A stretch of 64,000 bases of DNA from Rhodoluna lacicola (GCF_000699505.1 NZ_CP007490.1:310001-374000); one strand, 5' to 3'; positions 1 through 8,499 are shown, numbered from the stretch's first letter. A program made the numbers and translations. The notes: generated by a model from the sequence alone, not told the origin.

Positions 1-1577
1 ATCATGGCAGTAATGCCCCTTTTTTTAGCTTCCCTAATAATGTCAGCCTTATTCTCAGGGCGAAGATCGGCGTAAACCTCTGAAATTCCGGCCGCCAGCC
101 CGATAGCTTTTGCAGTGGCCCAGTTATCTCCGGTAAGCATCATCGTTTTATATCCATCGGAATTCAGATGCGAAATAACTTCATTCGCCTCTGGGCGTAA
201 TTCATCCCTCACAGCGATTGCACCGATGACTTCACCGCCAAGTTCGACTAACACCGCTGTGGCACCAATTGTTTGCATGGCCAATATTTTTTCGTCAAGT
301 CCTGCAGAAGTTATCCATCCTGGTCTTCCAAGGCGGACAACTAAATTGTTGAATTTTCCTTCAATCCCAGCACCTGGAATACTTTGCACATCCGTCACGG
401 CCGCTGGATTAGGGCACGCTTCTAAAATTGCCTTAGCAAGAGGATGCTCGCTTCTGGCTTCTAAACCTGCCGCCAGTGACAAAACCTGCTCTTTTGTGGC
501 TTTAGCGGCACAAGCAACTTCGATTACGACAGGCCTATTGCGAGTCAGTGTTCCCGTCTTATCCAGTGCAACATTGCGGACCTTGCCCATAATTTCAAGT
601 GCACCGCCACCCTTGATTAGAACTCCGATTTTTGTCGCAGCCCCGACGGCAGTGACTACAGTGACTGGCACTGAGATGGCCAGAGCACACGGTGAAGAAG
701 CCACTAAAACAACAAGTGCTCGCTCAAACCAAATGGTTGGTTCACCAATTACAAAACCATAAATTACAATCAAGACACCCATGATGAGGATTCCGGGGAC
801 TAATTTAGAAGCGATCGAATCCGCTAGGCGCTGACTTTGGCCTTTACGTGACTGCTCTCGTTCTACAATTTGAACGATTTTTGCAAGTGAGTTATTTTCA
901 GCGCTCGAGGTAACTTCAGCTTCGACTGGTCCAGGGCCATTTATGGTGCCTGCGTAAACAACATCGTTGGGTCCAGCCTCAACTGGCACTGACTCACCTG
1001 TAAGTGCTGAAGCGTCTAGATTGGTGCGTCCATTTAAGATTCGGCAGTCAGCGGAGAATCGCTCCCCAGGCCGTACGACTAAAATATCGCCCGGCTTAAG
1101 GTCGTCAGGAGAAACCTTAACCTCCGCATGATTCTGCAGTACTGTGGCTTCCTTGGGTACAAGGTCAAGCAATGCGCGAAGGCCATGACGGGTGCTAATT
1201 AGTGAATATTCCTCTAGCCCCTCCGAAATGGAGTATAAAAACGTCAGTAAAGCCGCTTCCTCTAGTTGCCCAAGAGCCAGAGCACCGATTGCGGCAATCG
1301 TCATCAAAGTGCCAACTCCAACTTTGCCCTTGCTCAGCTTTCGAAGGGTTGATGGCGCAAAGGTCCACGAAGATATAGCTAAGGCACCTAGGTTTAGGGA
1401 TGTCGTGACGAGTTCTGGAACTTCACCAAACCCTAGAATCCATGAAAGCAGAAGAAGAATTCCTGAAGCGCTAGCTAACCGAATTTCGCGCACTTGCCAA
1501 AGTCCATGTCCAAGCGAAGTGCTTATTTTTTCCGCCTTTTTCGATGATGCAATCGGCTCAAAACAGATATCACCCAT
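1..1577 (-). CDS. Heavy-metal P1B-type ATPase, 3' end outside window
   Basis: The reverse strand encodes 525 codons of a metal-exporting P-type ATPase, cut at base 1. Visible landmarks are TGES near residue 193 (actuator), SPCAL near 295-299 in the ion-binding helix, the phosphorylation motif DKTGT near 339-343, SEHPLA in the nucleotide domain, and a TGDN segment near the end. The start is ATG at 1577, with GGGAG upstream and an in-frame TAA two codons before it, so no N-terminal HMA metal-binding domain exists. In this family an SPC motif, rather than CPC, is typical of the P1B-4 group (Co/Fe/Zn-like export); the substrate here is inferred, not shown. It is the last visible gene of a leftward operon with a multicopper oxidase and DUF305 protein, 55 bp downstream of the oxidase. 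Confidence 0.9.
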   Translation of the reverse strand, partial: MGDICFEPIASSKKAEKISTSLGHGLWQVREIRLASASGILLLLSWILGFGEVPELVTTSLNLGALAISSWTFAPSTLRKLSKGKVGVGTLMTIAAIGALALGQLEEAALLTFLYSISEGLEEYSLISTRHGLRALLDLVPKEATVLQNHAEVKVSPDDLKPGDILVVRPGERFSADCRILNGRTNLDASALTGESVPVEAGPNDVVYAGTINGPGPVEAEVTSSAENNSLAKIVQIVEREQSRKGQSQRLADSIASKLVPGILIMGVLIVIYGFVIGEPTIWFERALVVLVASSPCALAISVPVTVVTAVGAATKIGVLIKGGGALEIMGKVRNVALDKTGTLTRNRPVVIEVACAAKATKEQVLSLAAGLEARSEHPLAKAILEACPNPAAVTDVQSIPGAGIEGKFNNLVVRLGRPGWITSAGLDEKILAMQTIGATAVLVELGGEVIGAIAVRDELRPEANEVISHLNSDGYKTMMLTGDNWATAKAIGLAAGISEVYADLRPENKADIIREAKKRGITAM

Positions 1578-1632
1578 GGTTAATTACTCCCTAATCGGAC
1601 GCCCCTCACAGCCTAGGCTGCTCGGGTAGTTT

Positions 1633-3096
1633 TTAGATTACGTTAATGATGCCCATCATGCCCAGGTCCTCGTGGTCAAGAATGTGACAGTGGTAAACGG
1701 TCATTCCTGCGAAGTCACTGAACTGCACGCGCACAACAACTTTTGATTTGGCAGGAACGTTCACGACATCCTGATACTCAACTTCTTGAATTAGCCGATT
1801 CGGAACCGAAACAAGTTGTTGATCCCAAACGTGTAGGTGGAAGGGGTGGTCCATCGTCGATTCGTTTACGAGAGTCCACTCTTCAACTGAATTTGCCGCA
1901 GACGAGGTATCGATTCGTGTGCCATCAAACGGTTTTCCATTAATAATGAACTGGCCCTCAAGCCCCGTCGACATCATGTCCATCATGTTATTCATGCTGG
2001 GCATCCATAGTTTGAAGGTGCGTTTTGCGCTTACTGGTAGTGACCTCAAATCAGGCTGCACGAATGACATAGGCGCAAGCGAAGCGATGGATGCCGCGGC
2101 CTTAGACGGTTGAAACTTAACTAACGGGTAGTCCTTGTATTCAGTCGCACTCCCCATCATTCCCATTGCATCAGGGTGAGGAACAGTCGTGTAGGTCAGC
2201 GATGCTTCCTTATCGGTCACTGTCACTAATAGGTCAACTCTGTTTCCAGGTGCGATAGTTACTCGTTTCAAGTCCCTTGGTTGCGAATATTTATTGCCAT
2301 CGATTCCCAAAACCATAGCTTTAGCGCCAGTCAAAGCAAGATCTAAGTTTCGCGATGTGCAGGAATTAATTATTCTCCAACGCTCCACGCTCCACATTTT
2401 TGGTTCCATGACTGGCTGGACTTGTCCGTTGACGAGCAGCACCTCGCCTTCACGGCCCATCATTTTGCTCATCATGTTCGCACCTGCAACGTTTCCATCG
2501 CTTGCTATTGAGATGTCGGAAATTATGACGACTCGATCCTCCTCTACCTTGGGGGTCTCATCATTCTCGATGATGATCCCCCCGTAGAGTCCAGCGAAAA
2601 CCTGAGGTGCGACCATTCCATGGTGGTGTGGGTGGTACCAAAAGGTTCCCTCTTTGTGATTTTCAGGGATCTGGTACTTGTATGTGAAGGTTTCACCATC
2701 CTTGACTTCGATGAATGTGTTATCGCTGTTGCCTTCAGGGCTAACGTGCAAACCATGAGTATGAAGGTTCGTCGAATCCCCCAAATTATTCGTGAAGTCA
2801 ACCGTAATCACATCACCTGGTTTGGCAACCCAAGTAGGTCCAGGTGATGTGCCGTTGTAGGTCATAACCTTGGCAGTTTTACCATTGATTACTTTTGACG
2901 TCATCGCAGCAACAAGGGAGATACCGAGTGCACCATTTTTACTGACTAGGCGCTCTGGCTCAGATCCACTTTGCGCTTGATTAGTGGGATTCAGGAGTGA
3001 ATATGAAACACCCGCTATTGCAGCAGTTCCAGCAACAGCTCCACCAATAGCTAGGAAGTTTCGTCTTGATAGTTGTTTTTTAGTTTTGTTCGACAT
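1633..3096 (-). CDS. Tat-exported multicopper oxidase
   Basis: A 487-residue multicopper oxidase of the CueO/CotA-like type. The N-terminus carries a twin-arginine signal (SRRNFLAIGG, residues 10-19) followed by a hydrophobic stretch, so it is folded in the cytoplasm and exported. Copper ligands are visible in all four expected blocks: HTHG near 112-115, WYHPHHHG at 153-160, HPFHLH at 417-422, and HCHILDHEDLGMM near 469-481. Several Met-rich patches (NMMSKMM, MNNMMDMM) resemble those that bind Cu(I) in CueO. The likely role is oxidation of Cu(I), lowering its toxicity outside the membrane. It lies 6 bp after the DUF305 gene in the same operon; TAGGAA precedes the ATG. Full length, no breaks. 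Confidence 0.92.
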   Translation of the reverse strand: MSNKTKKQLSRRNFLAIGGAVAGTAAIAGVSYSLLNPTNQAQSGSEPERLVSKNGALGISLVAAMTSKVINGKTAKVMTYNGTSPGPTWVAKPGDVITVDFTNNLGDSTNLHTHGLHVSPEGNSDNTFIEVKDGETFTYKYQIPENHKEGTFWYHPHHHGMVAPQVFAGLYGGIIIENDETPKVEEDRVVIISDISIASDGNVAGANMMSKMMGREGEVLLVNGQVQPVMEPKMWSVERWRIINSCTSRNLDLALTGAKAMVLGIDGNKYSQPRDLKRVTIAPGNRVDLLVTVTDKEASLTYTTVPHPDAMGMMGSATEYKDYPLVKFQPSKAAASIASLAPMSFVQPDLRSLPVSAKRTFKLWMPSMNNMMDMMSTGLEGQFIINGKPFDGTRIDTSSAANSVEEWTLVNESTMDHPFHLHVWDQQLVSVPNRLIQEVEYQDVVNVPAKSKVVVRVQFSDFAGMTVYHCHILDHEDLGMMGIINVI

Positions 3097-3102
3097 GGGT
3101 TC

Positions 3103-3771
3103 CTACTTTGTAAGCAGTGCTTTTAGCTCGGTGATTTCGGAAGAGCGAATTTTCACTAAATCGGCCGCAAATTTTGCAACATTCACATTTGATGTAGCTG
3201 AAACAGCCTTCGCCATGCCAACACAACCTTCTAGTTGCGCGAGCATGTTTTTGACATAGAGCTTGTCGAAGGAGGTTCCCATCGACGCCGACATAGCGGT
3301 CAATTGAGCATCAGTGACTGTACCCGCAATCTCCATACCAGGCATTTGATGCTCTGCCTCTTGGGTGCCATAAGAAGTGGCGCCAATCGACTCCAGCCAA
3401 GCAGTCATTGTAGAAACGTCAGACTCTTGCTCGGCTTTAATCTTTTTAGCGAACGCTAACAACTTGGTATTCGTGGAGTTACTCAGAGCCATTGTTGACA
3501 TGTCAATAGCCTGAGACTCGTGAGGGATCATCATTTGCGCAAACATGATGTCACCATCCCCAAGTTCGCCATAGTTGGAGGTCGCTGATGAGGTTGGAGT
3601 AGAGCTTTCAGCTGAGTCGGAGCCCATCCCAGACATCCCGCTCATCGAGCCCATGTCGTGGTTCATCCCAGCCATTCCGTTGTTAGCGGTCGAAGCACAT
3701 CCTGCCAAAGCCAAGGAAGCGGCAACTAGGCCAGCAGTTACGAAGATTGATTTCTTAAATTTGGTGTTCAT
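3103..3771 (-). CDS. DUF305 family lipoprotein, Met/His-rich
   Basis: A 222-residue secreted protein of the DUF305 family, often found beside copper oxidases in actinobacteria. A signal peptide ends at a lipobox (LAGC, Cys25), so it should be anchored on the outer face of the membrane. Residues 32-50 are rich in Gly, Met and His, a plausible metal-binding segment. The family core begins at FAQMMIPHESQAIDM, about residues 78-91. The usual family motif is MIPHH; here the second His is Glu, which may change metal binding. AAGGAA precedes the ATG. It is sandwiched between the DUF6153-like gene and the multicopper oxidase. Role in periplasmic metal capture is an inference from context and composition. 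Confidence 0.85.
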   Translation of the reverse strand: MNTKFKKSIFVTAGLVAASLALAGCASTANNGMAGMNHDMGSMSGMSGMGSDSAESSTPTSSATSNYGELGDGDIMFAQMMIPHESQAIDMSTMALSNSTNTKLLAFAKKIKAEQESDVSTMTAWLESIGATSYGTQEAEHQMPGMEIAGTVTDAQLTAMSASMGTSFDKLYVKNMLAQLEGCVGMAKAVSATSNVNVAKFAADLVKIRSSEITELKALLTK

Positions 3772-3845
3772 TTTTTTCCTTACGTATTCAAAAATTTTGG
3801 GTATTACAAAATTCAGCGCGCAGCGCTATCGAATGCGATTGGAAT

Positions 3846-4310
3846 TTATGTTCGGCTAATGCCTAAGGCAACGACGTTTACCGAGGCGGGTACACGAAGC
3901 GCAAAAGCTGGGGGGCGAATTATTTGCCTTACCTGGCGTGCGACAACGAGCAACTTAGGGCGCATTACCAGAAGGAGAATGCCGAGTAGCAGATACGCAA
4001 GCAAAGGCCCGATGGTGATTAGGTTTCCGCCTTGCCCTCTTGAATCGCCGAGGAAAAGTTCTGGTGCAGATGTAACAATCTCGACACTTGAAGCTGCCTG
4101 AGTAGCTAATTCGACCGAGTGCGATTCTTCCATTTGGTCGATTGAGGGTGCTGTAAACGTTGTGCCGTCAGCCATGGTGTGTGACATCGATGACCCGTGG
4201 GCGTCGCTCATTGGGGCGATGCAGAGGGCGTGGAAAACAGGTGCAAACCCAACTAGGGTGGCAACTAATAGAAGTGCCGCCCAGCGCTTAACTGAAGAAG
4301 GCTGAACCAT
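3846..4310 (-). CDS. Small membrane protein, DUF6153-like, in metal operon
   Basis: A 154-residue protein with an N-terminal hydrophobic helix (about residues 10-30, signal or anchor), an extracytoplasmic segment with scattered Met and His (MSDAHGSSMSHTM), and a second membrane helix (about 100-118) followed by a basic tail ending in SRT. This architecture and the C-terminal pattern resemble DUF6153 proteins, small actinobacterial proteins commonly encoded in copper-resistance loci; the assignment is from memory of the family and is only moderately certain. No function is established. It sits between the beta-propeller lipoprotein and DUF305 genes, all leftward, consistent with an extracytoplasmic metal-handling accessory role. 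Confidence 0.65.
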   Translation of the reverse strand: MVQPSSVKRWAALLLVATLVGFAPVFHALCIAPMSDAHGSSMSHTMADGTTFTAPSIDQMEESHSVELATQAASSVEIVTSAPELFLGDSRGQGGNLITIGPLLAYLLLGILLLVMRPKLLVVARQVRQIIRPPAFALRVPASVNVVALGISRT

Positions 4311-4356
4311 AATCGAAGTCTATCCGTGGAATCTGGTAATGACCTGTAAGTTTTGC

Positions 4357-5205
4357 CTAGGGGCTGCTCGCGGGCCTGTAAAGCACTTCGGCCTTCGAGT
4401 CTTTCAGTAGAACTACCCCGCGTTCATCGACTAGGGCTACCGCGCCTGATTCCAATTCAAGAAGTGCCTGAACCGTGCCGCGAGAAGAACCGAATTGCTG
4501 CCATTTCTGGTCACTCATTTTCCACAAGACACCATTGACGTCAACGCCAATAAGGCCGTCTTCAGGCATAGAACTAATTGTGTATAGCAAAGGCGCACCT
4601 TTTATAGGCGTGAATGACGTTCCCTTATCTTCACTCACCAAAAGACCTTCAGGTGTTGCAGCAAATAGCGCCCCGTCAGATGTGGCTGCAAGATCCACCG
4701 CTTCGATTTTGCTCTTGTTCTGCCAAGTCTGTCCGCCATTAAGGCTCACTCGAAGGGCGAGTGACCCAGAACCTATTCCATACAAGGAGTTGTTTGGTCC
4801 TACAGTAAGCACGTGGAAATCTTCGGCTCCCGTGAAGGAGACTGGTGACCAGTTCTCTCCCTCATCATCACTTCGAATAATTCCAAGATTCGGAGTTCCT
4901 AGTTGAGCGTCCGTATTGGGCCCCGGATGGCCAGAGGCATAAAGAGTTTTTTCGTCACCGCTAATTCCCATGGCGTCAAAATCATTGCCCCCAATTGGCC
5001 CGGCGACGTCGCCCTCTTCGTTGATTGTGTAAATGCCAGAGTGTGTTCCTAGAAGAATGTCGCCACCTCCGAGATCAACGATGCCGTGAACGTGACCAAA
5101 GTTGACCGCTGGAGAAGTGGGGTTAGGGGGGCTACATGCGCTTAGAAATAAAACTGAAAGTAGCGAGAGGCTAGCGAGCAAATGTTTTGATATTCGACTT
5201 TTCAT
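4357..5205 (-). CDS. Sialidase-like beta-propeller lipoprotein (F510_1955-type)
   Basis: A lipoprotein of about 282 residues from ATG 5205 (a TTG at 5229 would add eight residues before the signal and is less likely). The signal peptide ends in a lipobox, LSAC at Cys24. The mature part contains repeated BNR/Asp-box-like turns (SDDEGENWSP, SLNGGQTWQN, SEDKGTSFTP), the mark of a sialidase/VPS10-type beta-propeller, and an HVHG segment near its start. Proteins labelled F510_1955 family glycosylhydrolase have this layout and often occur in actinobacterial copper islands, although no hydrolase activity is evident here and catalytic residues cannot be identified. It is the first gene of the leftward metal operon, so any promoter should lie in 5206-5375. 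Confidence 0.75.
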   Translation of the reverse strand: MKSRISKHLLASLSLLSVLFLSACSPPNPTSPAVNFGHVHGIVDLGGGDILLGTHSGIYTINEEGDVAGPIGGNDFDAMGISGDEKTLYASGHPGPNTDAQLGTPNLGIIRSDDEGENWSPVSFTGAEDFHVLTVGPNNSLYGIGSGSLALRVSLNGGQTWQNKSKIEAVDLAATSDGALFAATPEGLLVSEDKGTSFTPIKGAPLLYTISSMPEDGLIGVDVNGVLWKMSDQKWQQFGSSRGTVQALLELESGAVALVDERGVVLLKDSKAEVLYRPASSP

Positions 5206-5375
5206 TTGTTTTGAGACTACATGGCTCAAAATAAAAATAGAAGCGCCACCCGTAAATTTCCACTTTGGGGGGGCAATGTCGACCCTCAGCTGTGCACCTT
5301 TTTCAAGGGGAGAGAAACACCGACTTGGGCATCGCCTGGCCTTTGAAATTAGGTCGATTAGTTCATTTTACTTTT

Positions 5376-5894
5376 TTACCTGCGGACGGTGAGGGCGTGA
5401 GCACCAGGCATGGGCATGTTTTTCGAAAATTTGGAGATATGGAAATTGGCGTTAGTCCTAGACCAATTCATGTAAGCCATGATGCTTGCGCGGGGGCTCC
5501 CCCAACTCACATGTTCAAACCAATAAATCTGCGCCAAGAATTCCGCGGTTTCAGCCTTGTTGTCGGTGGGCGCATTCAGCCTTGCCCAGCGATTTGAATT
5601 TGGAATAGCATCCTCTGCTATTTCTCGGATCACGGCGGGTAGGGCCAGCTGGGTCAAGACTTTAGTTGAAATAAATTTTTCAACTCGTTCAATCTTGAGG
5701 CTTTCAACTTCTATTCGGTCGCCCGTAAATGCGCATTCCAAAATGACAGCAAGGCCATGGCCTGGGTAAGAGACTCGACGGGTAAATGTGGCCGGGAGAG
5801 AAAGAGTGGCACCCGTCTCAGGGTCGGATGGCCCAAACGTCACGGTCTTGCCATCTGGTGTGCCTGTTCTCTCAACTTTGAACGAAGAATTCAT
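5376..5894 (-). CDS. Hypothetical protein with HTH-like C-terminus, beside integrase remnant
   Basis: A 172-residue protein with no confident family. The N-terminal two thirds looks like a mixed alpha/beta domain. Residues about 120-165 (FLAQIYWFEHVSWGSPRASIM..WSRTNANFHISKF) resemble in spacing the helix-turn-helix tail of small actinobacterial proteins that often sit next to phage-type integrases, whose consensus has a YR..GRPP..A....SRS.A..W..RAR pattern. The resemblance is weak and by eye. It starts with ATG at 5894, immediately next to the oppositely oriented integrase fragment, which suggests it is a relic or small regulator of the mobile element that carried the metal genes. Weak codon bias compared with core genes. 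Confidence 0.55.
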   Translation of the reverse strand: MNSSFKVERTGTPDGKTVTFGPSDPETGATLSLPATFTRRVSYPGHGLAVILECAFTGDRIEVESLKIERVEKFISTKVLTQLALPAVIREIAEDAIPNSNRWARLNAPTDNKAETAEFLAQIYWFEHVSWGSPRASIMAYMNWSRTNANFHISKFSKNMPMPGAHALTVRR

Positions 5895-5900
5895 AGGTTC

Positions 5901-6314
5901 ATTCTACTAGAACCCCTTCCGAAGGGGGTGGTAGTGCACCCCTCCTTTGCTGAACCGGAAGCTTTCGTGTTTGGTTTGACAAACGGAGAGCTTCGCTCAC
6001 CAAATGACATCTCAGCTCGATGGGCACGTGCTGTTAAGAAGGCGGCCACATATGTAAGTGAACAAAACTCTTTTGGTGCCCGTGAACTGCCTAAGCTTAC
6101 GCTCAAGGGCCTACGCCACAGTCACGCAACCATGCTCATGAAAAACGGCACTAATCCGAAAATTGTTCAGGAACGTCTGGGCCACAGCAACATCAATACG
6201 ACTATGGATATTTATTCACACGTCACTCCAACGATGCAGCAAGAAGCGGTGAGCAACCTTGTCGAAACCTGGGAAGAATCTAAAACGATTCTTTCCATTG
6301 GGGGCGGAAAGTAG
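5901..6314 (+). pseudogene. Tyrosine integrase, C-terminal remnant
   Basis: Only the C-terminal catalytic part of a phage-type tyrosine recombinase is present, about 130 residues. Visible active-site elements are LRHSHAT (second Arg and His-x-x-His region), LGHSN, and the tyrosine nucleophile in TTMDIYSHV. The N-terminal DNA-binding domain and the first catalytic Arg are absent: upstream the frame runs antisense through the neighbouring gene. The first usable start is a GTG at 5928, so a short product is conceivable but could not recombine DNA alone. It ends about 95 bp from the 3' end of tRNA-Ser, the usual location for an integrase of a tRNA-targeting island, and marks the right boundary of the metal region. 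Confidence 0.8.
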
Positions 6315-6370
6315 GCAAAATGAAATTTTTCTCACATGGGACAGCACATGTGACTCAGACTCAGTCAGCC

Positions 6371-6402
6371 CAGCCCTCTAGAAGCCTTATTTCTAGGGGC
6401 TG
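6371..6402. terminator. Stem-loop at the 3' side of tRNA-Ser
   Basis: A 12-bp inverted repeat (CAGCCC-CTAGAA with one bulged T against TTCTAG-GGGCTG) with a 7-nt loop lies just downstream of the tRNA-Ser 3' end. There is no strong T-run in the tRNA direction, so it may be a processing or termination hairpin. Confidence 0.5.
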
Positions 6403-6407
6403 GTGCA

Positions 6408-6495
6408 TGGCGGAGAATATGGGATTCGAACCCATGAGGGCTTGCACCCAACACGCTTTCCAAGCGTGCGCCATAGGCCACTAGGCGAATTCTCC
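6408..6495 (-). tRNA. tRNA-Ser (anticodon GGA), CCA encoded
   Basis: The reverse strand folds as a class II tRNA: acceptor GGAGAAT paired with ATTCTCC, an anticodon stem with loop reading CTTGGAAAG (anticodon GGA, serine UCC/UCU), a long variable arm (GTTGGGTGCAAGCCCTC region), a T-loop GTTCGAATC, discriminator G and an encoded CCA at 6410-6408. Serine tRNAs are frequent integration sites for islands; the integrase fragment lies directly beyond the 3' end, as expected for insertion there. Confidence 0.95.
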
Positions 6496-6533
6496 TTGGA
6501 TTGTTACAGACGTCAGTCTACCTAACTGGCAAG

Positions 6534-7133
6534 CTAACCAAGCAGCGCGGGGAACAGCTCACCAACTGCACCAATTGCCGAAGACACTGCAATGGAGATC
6601 AGCAGCAAACCAAATATGCGACTCACGATACTGAGACCGGTTTCACCAAGTAGTTTTTCAAGTGGTTGAGCCGCCAAGAACAAAACATAAGAGACAACTG
6701 TCAACGCCAAAATCACACCAATATTTGTCCAAAAGGCTCCGCCCTCAGTTGAGCGGATTGTGATTGTTGCCGCAATTGCACCGGGACCTGCCATCAATGG
6801 AATCGCCAGTGGCACAACCGCGGCGCCAGAGGCGCTGGCAGCCAGGGCCACCTTTTGCCCCTGCACCATTGACCAACCAATTCCACCAATCACCAGAGCA
6901 CCGGCAATTCGGAACGCGTTGATGTCAATGCTCAGCAGTCGAAGAATCGCCTCGCCCAAGAAATAGGCAACCACCAACGTGGCTCCAGAAACCAAAGCGG
7001 TTTTCAAAGCTACCGATCGGCGCTCACTGGGTGTGCGGCCGGCGGTGAGGGTTAGAAAAACCGGAATAGCGGTGATTGGACTGACAATTGCAAAGAGGGC
7101 AATCAGGGTGGTCACAGCACTTGAAGTTGGCAC
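6534..7133 (-). CDS. MarC family integral membrane protein
   Basis: A 199-residue protein with six predicted membrane segments and the MarC family's typical opening (FAIVSPITAIPVFLTLT) and glycine-rich third segment (IAGALVIGGIGW). MarC proteins were once linked to multiple antibiotic resistance, but this has not held up; their transport substrate is unknown. The start is GTG at 7133, whose first base is the last base of the upstream MFS gene's TAG stop, so the two are translationally coupled and form a two-gene leftward operon ending near tRNA-Ser. Length is normal for the family. Confidence 0.88.
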   Translation of the reverse strand: MPTSSAVTTLIALFAIVSPITAIPVFLTLTAGRTPSERRSVALKTALVSGATLVVAYFLGEAILRLLSIDINAFRIAGALVIGGIGWSMVQGQKVALAASASGAAVVPLAIPLMAGPGAIAATITIRSTEGGAFWTNIGVILALTVVSYVLFLAAQPLEKLLGETGLSIVSRIFGLLLISIAVSSAIGAVGELFPALLG

Positions 7134-8311
7134 TATTTACTTTCTATCGGTTTGGTGGCACCGCTCAAGAAAAGTGAGACAGCAACGAGTGCAAGGGGAA
7201 TGCTAAACGCCACGTAGATTCCTGCAACTTGACCAAGTGCACCAAGTGCGGGGCCAACGGTGATGCTTGAAATGTAGACAACGGTGATAATCATGTTTAC
7301 TCGGGGAGCGGCCATGGATTGGTCATCGCTCATTGATGCAATCACCATTGGGAACCCAACTGCTGCACCAAGACCCCAAAGGATGAGCCCTAGGTATTCC
7401 AAACCGGTGGCCTCGCTGGTCATAAAAATGATCATGCCGAGCGCGGTGAAAATAATTGAGGCCAGCACCAGGCGATAGCGACCAATCAGATCAAGCACGT
7501 AGCCACCAATCAGACGCACAATCGTAATCACAATCCAAAAGACACCAAACGCGGTGGCAGCTTCGGCTCCGGTGTAGCCAATATTCGTAAGCGCCAACGG
7601 AACCCAAACACCGGCAGACATCTCGGCCATGATGAAAGTGAAACCAACCACTGCAAGCAGCAGGCTTCGTTTTTCAGTCCAAATCTTCGCGGCGATTTTA
7701 CGGTTCTCAATTTTCTTGGCTGCTGATACATCTGGTTCCTTGTGCTTCGGAAAACCATAGCCACCAATTATTGAAACAACACCGATAAAAATACCCACGG
7801 CCAAGAAAGAAACCGACAGCGAGACATCGGCGTTGATTAGCCAGGTGGCTAAACCGGCACCAACCAACATGCCCACGCCGAATAATCCGTGAATCGCAGA
7901 GAAAATAGATCGCTTTGCCGCTTTATCAACAGCGGTGCCTTCAAGGTTGCCAAGGAAGTCACTCAAGGCCATTGGCAGTCCAATGAAGAACAGACAGATT
8001 GAGCTGACGAAAAAGCTGCCGGCATCAACGGCAAAACCTAGAATCGCGAAGGATGTACCGGCAACTGCAAATGTTGCCGTGTTCACGTTGCGAGTGCCGA
8101 ATCGGTGTACCAATGGACCGGCGAATAAAATTCCGGCCAGACCACCTGCCGGGTAAAGCATCGCCAACCAGCCCATCTGGGCGGTGTTAATTGCCAGCGC
8201 GTCTTGCACCTCTGGCCCGCGGCTCACCCAGGTTGAGTACAGAAACGCGCGGGTGAAAAAGATGGTGGCGGCTCCGGCGAACCAAATTGCGATGCGAGCT
8301 TTTGTGGTCAT
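7133..8311 (-). CDS. MFS transporter
   Basis: A 392-residue major facilitator superfamily protein with about twelve hydrophobic segments. The loop between helices 2 and 3 reads FAGPLVHRFGTRN, the MFS G-x-L-x-D-R-x-G-R-type signature in a relaxed form, and a central cytoplasmic loop (KHKEPDVSAAKKIENRK) divides the two six-helix halves. The substrate cannot be deduced. It is the first gene of the leftward pair with marC. The short region to the right (8312-8367) is shared with the oppositely transcribed SRP RNA gene and should contain both promoters. Confidence 0.85.
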   Translation of the reverse strand: MTTKARIAIWFAGAATIFFTRAFLYSTWVSRGPEVQDALAINTAQMGWLAMLYPAGGLAGILFAGPLVHRFGTRNVNTATFAVAGTSFAILGFAVDAGSFFVSSICLFFIGLPMALSDFLGNLEGTAVDKAAKRSIFSAIHGLFGVGMLVGAGLATWLINADVSLSVSFLAVGIFIGVVSIIGGYGFPKHKEPDVSAAKKIENRKIAAKIWTEKRSLLLAVVGFTFIMAEMSAGVWVPLALTNIGYTGAEAATAFGVFWIVITIVRLIGGYVLDLIGRYRLVLASIIFTALGMIIFMTSEATGLEYLGLILWGLGAAVGFPMVIASMSDDQSMAAPRVNMIITVVYISSITVGPALGALGQVAGIYVAFSIPLALVAVSLFLSGATKPIESK

Positions 8312-8367
8312 TTACCTAGGCTAACAAGGCTGAATTGCTCTCAAATCCAACGGCTAAACTGATTGAT

Positions 8368-8455
8368 GGCTCCTCGCGTGGCGCTACCTCGGCTAACTCC
8401 CCCAGGATCGAAAGATAGCAAGGGTAACTGGGCTCTGGCGGGTGCGCGGGGAGTC
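8368..8455 (+). ncRNA. ffs: 4.5S signal recognition particle RNA
   Basis: The 88-nt stretch folds into one long hairpin. Its ends GGCTCC and GGAGTC pair, and the apical part carries the conserved SRP domain IV: CCCAGG, a GAAA tetraloop closed by ATC/GAT, then AGCA and AGGGTAACTGGGCTC. A T-rich run (TTTTATT) follows at once as terminator. The RNA binds Ffh to target membrane proteins. Its position just upstream of dnaX is a common actinobacterial arrangement, which supports the call. Confidence 0.93.
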
Positions 8456-8499
8456 TTTTATTGGAATCGACGGTCAGATGCGAAAGGTAGGCTCTAGAC

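Noticed and set aside
115-1629. Plus-strand open frames over the first 1.6 kb
   Set aside because: The opposite strand carries a continuous P-type ATPase with all motifs; the plus frames have no family features.
1-6400. Second att copy of the tRNA-Ser 3' end in the island
   Set aside because: I looked for the T-arm sequence by eye and did not find one; it may lie left of the window.
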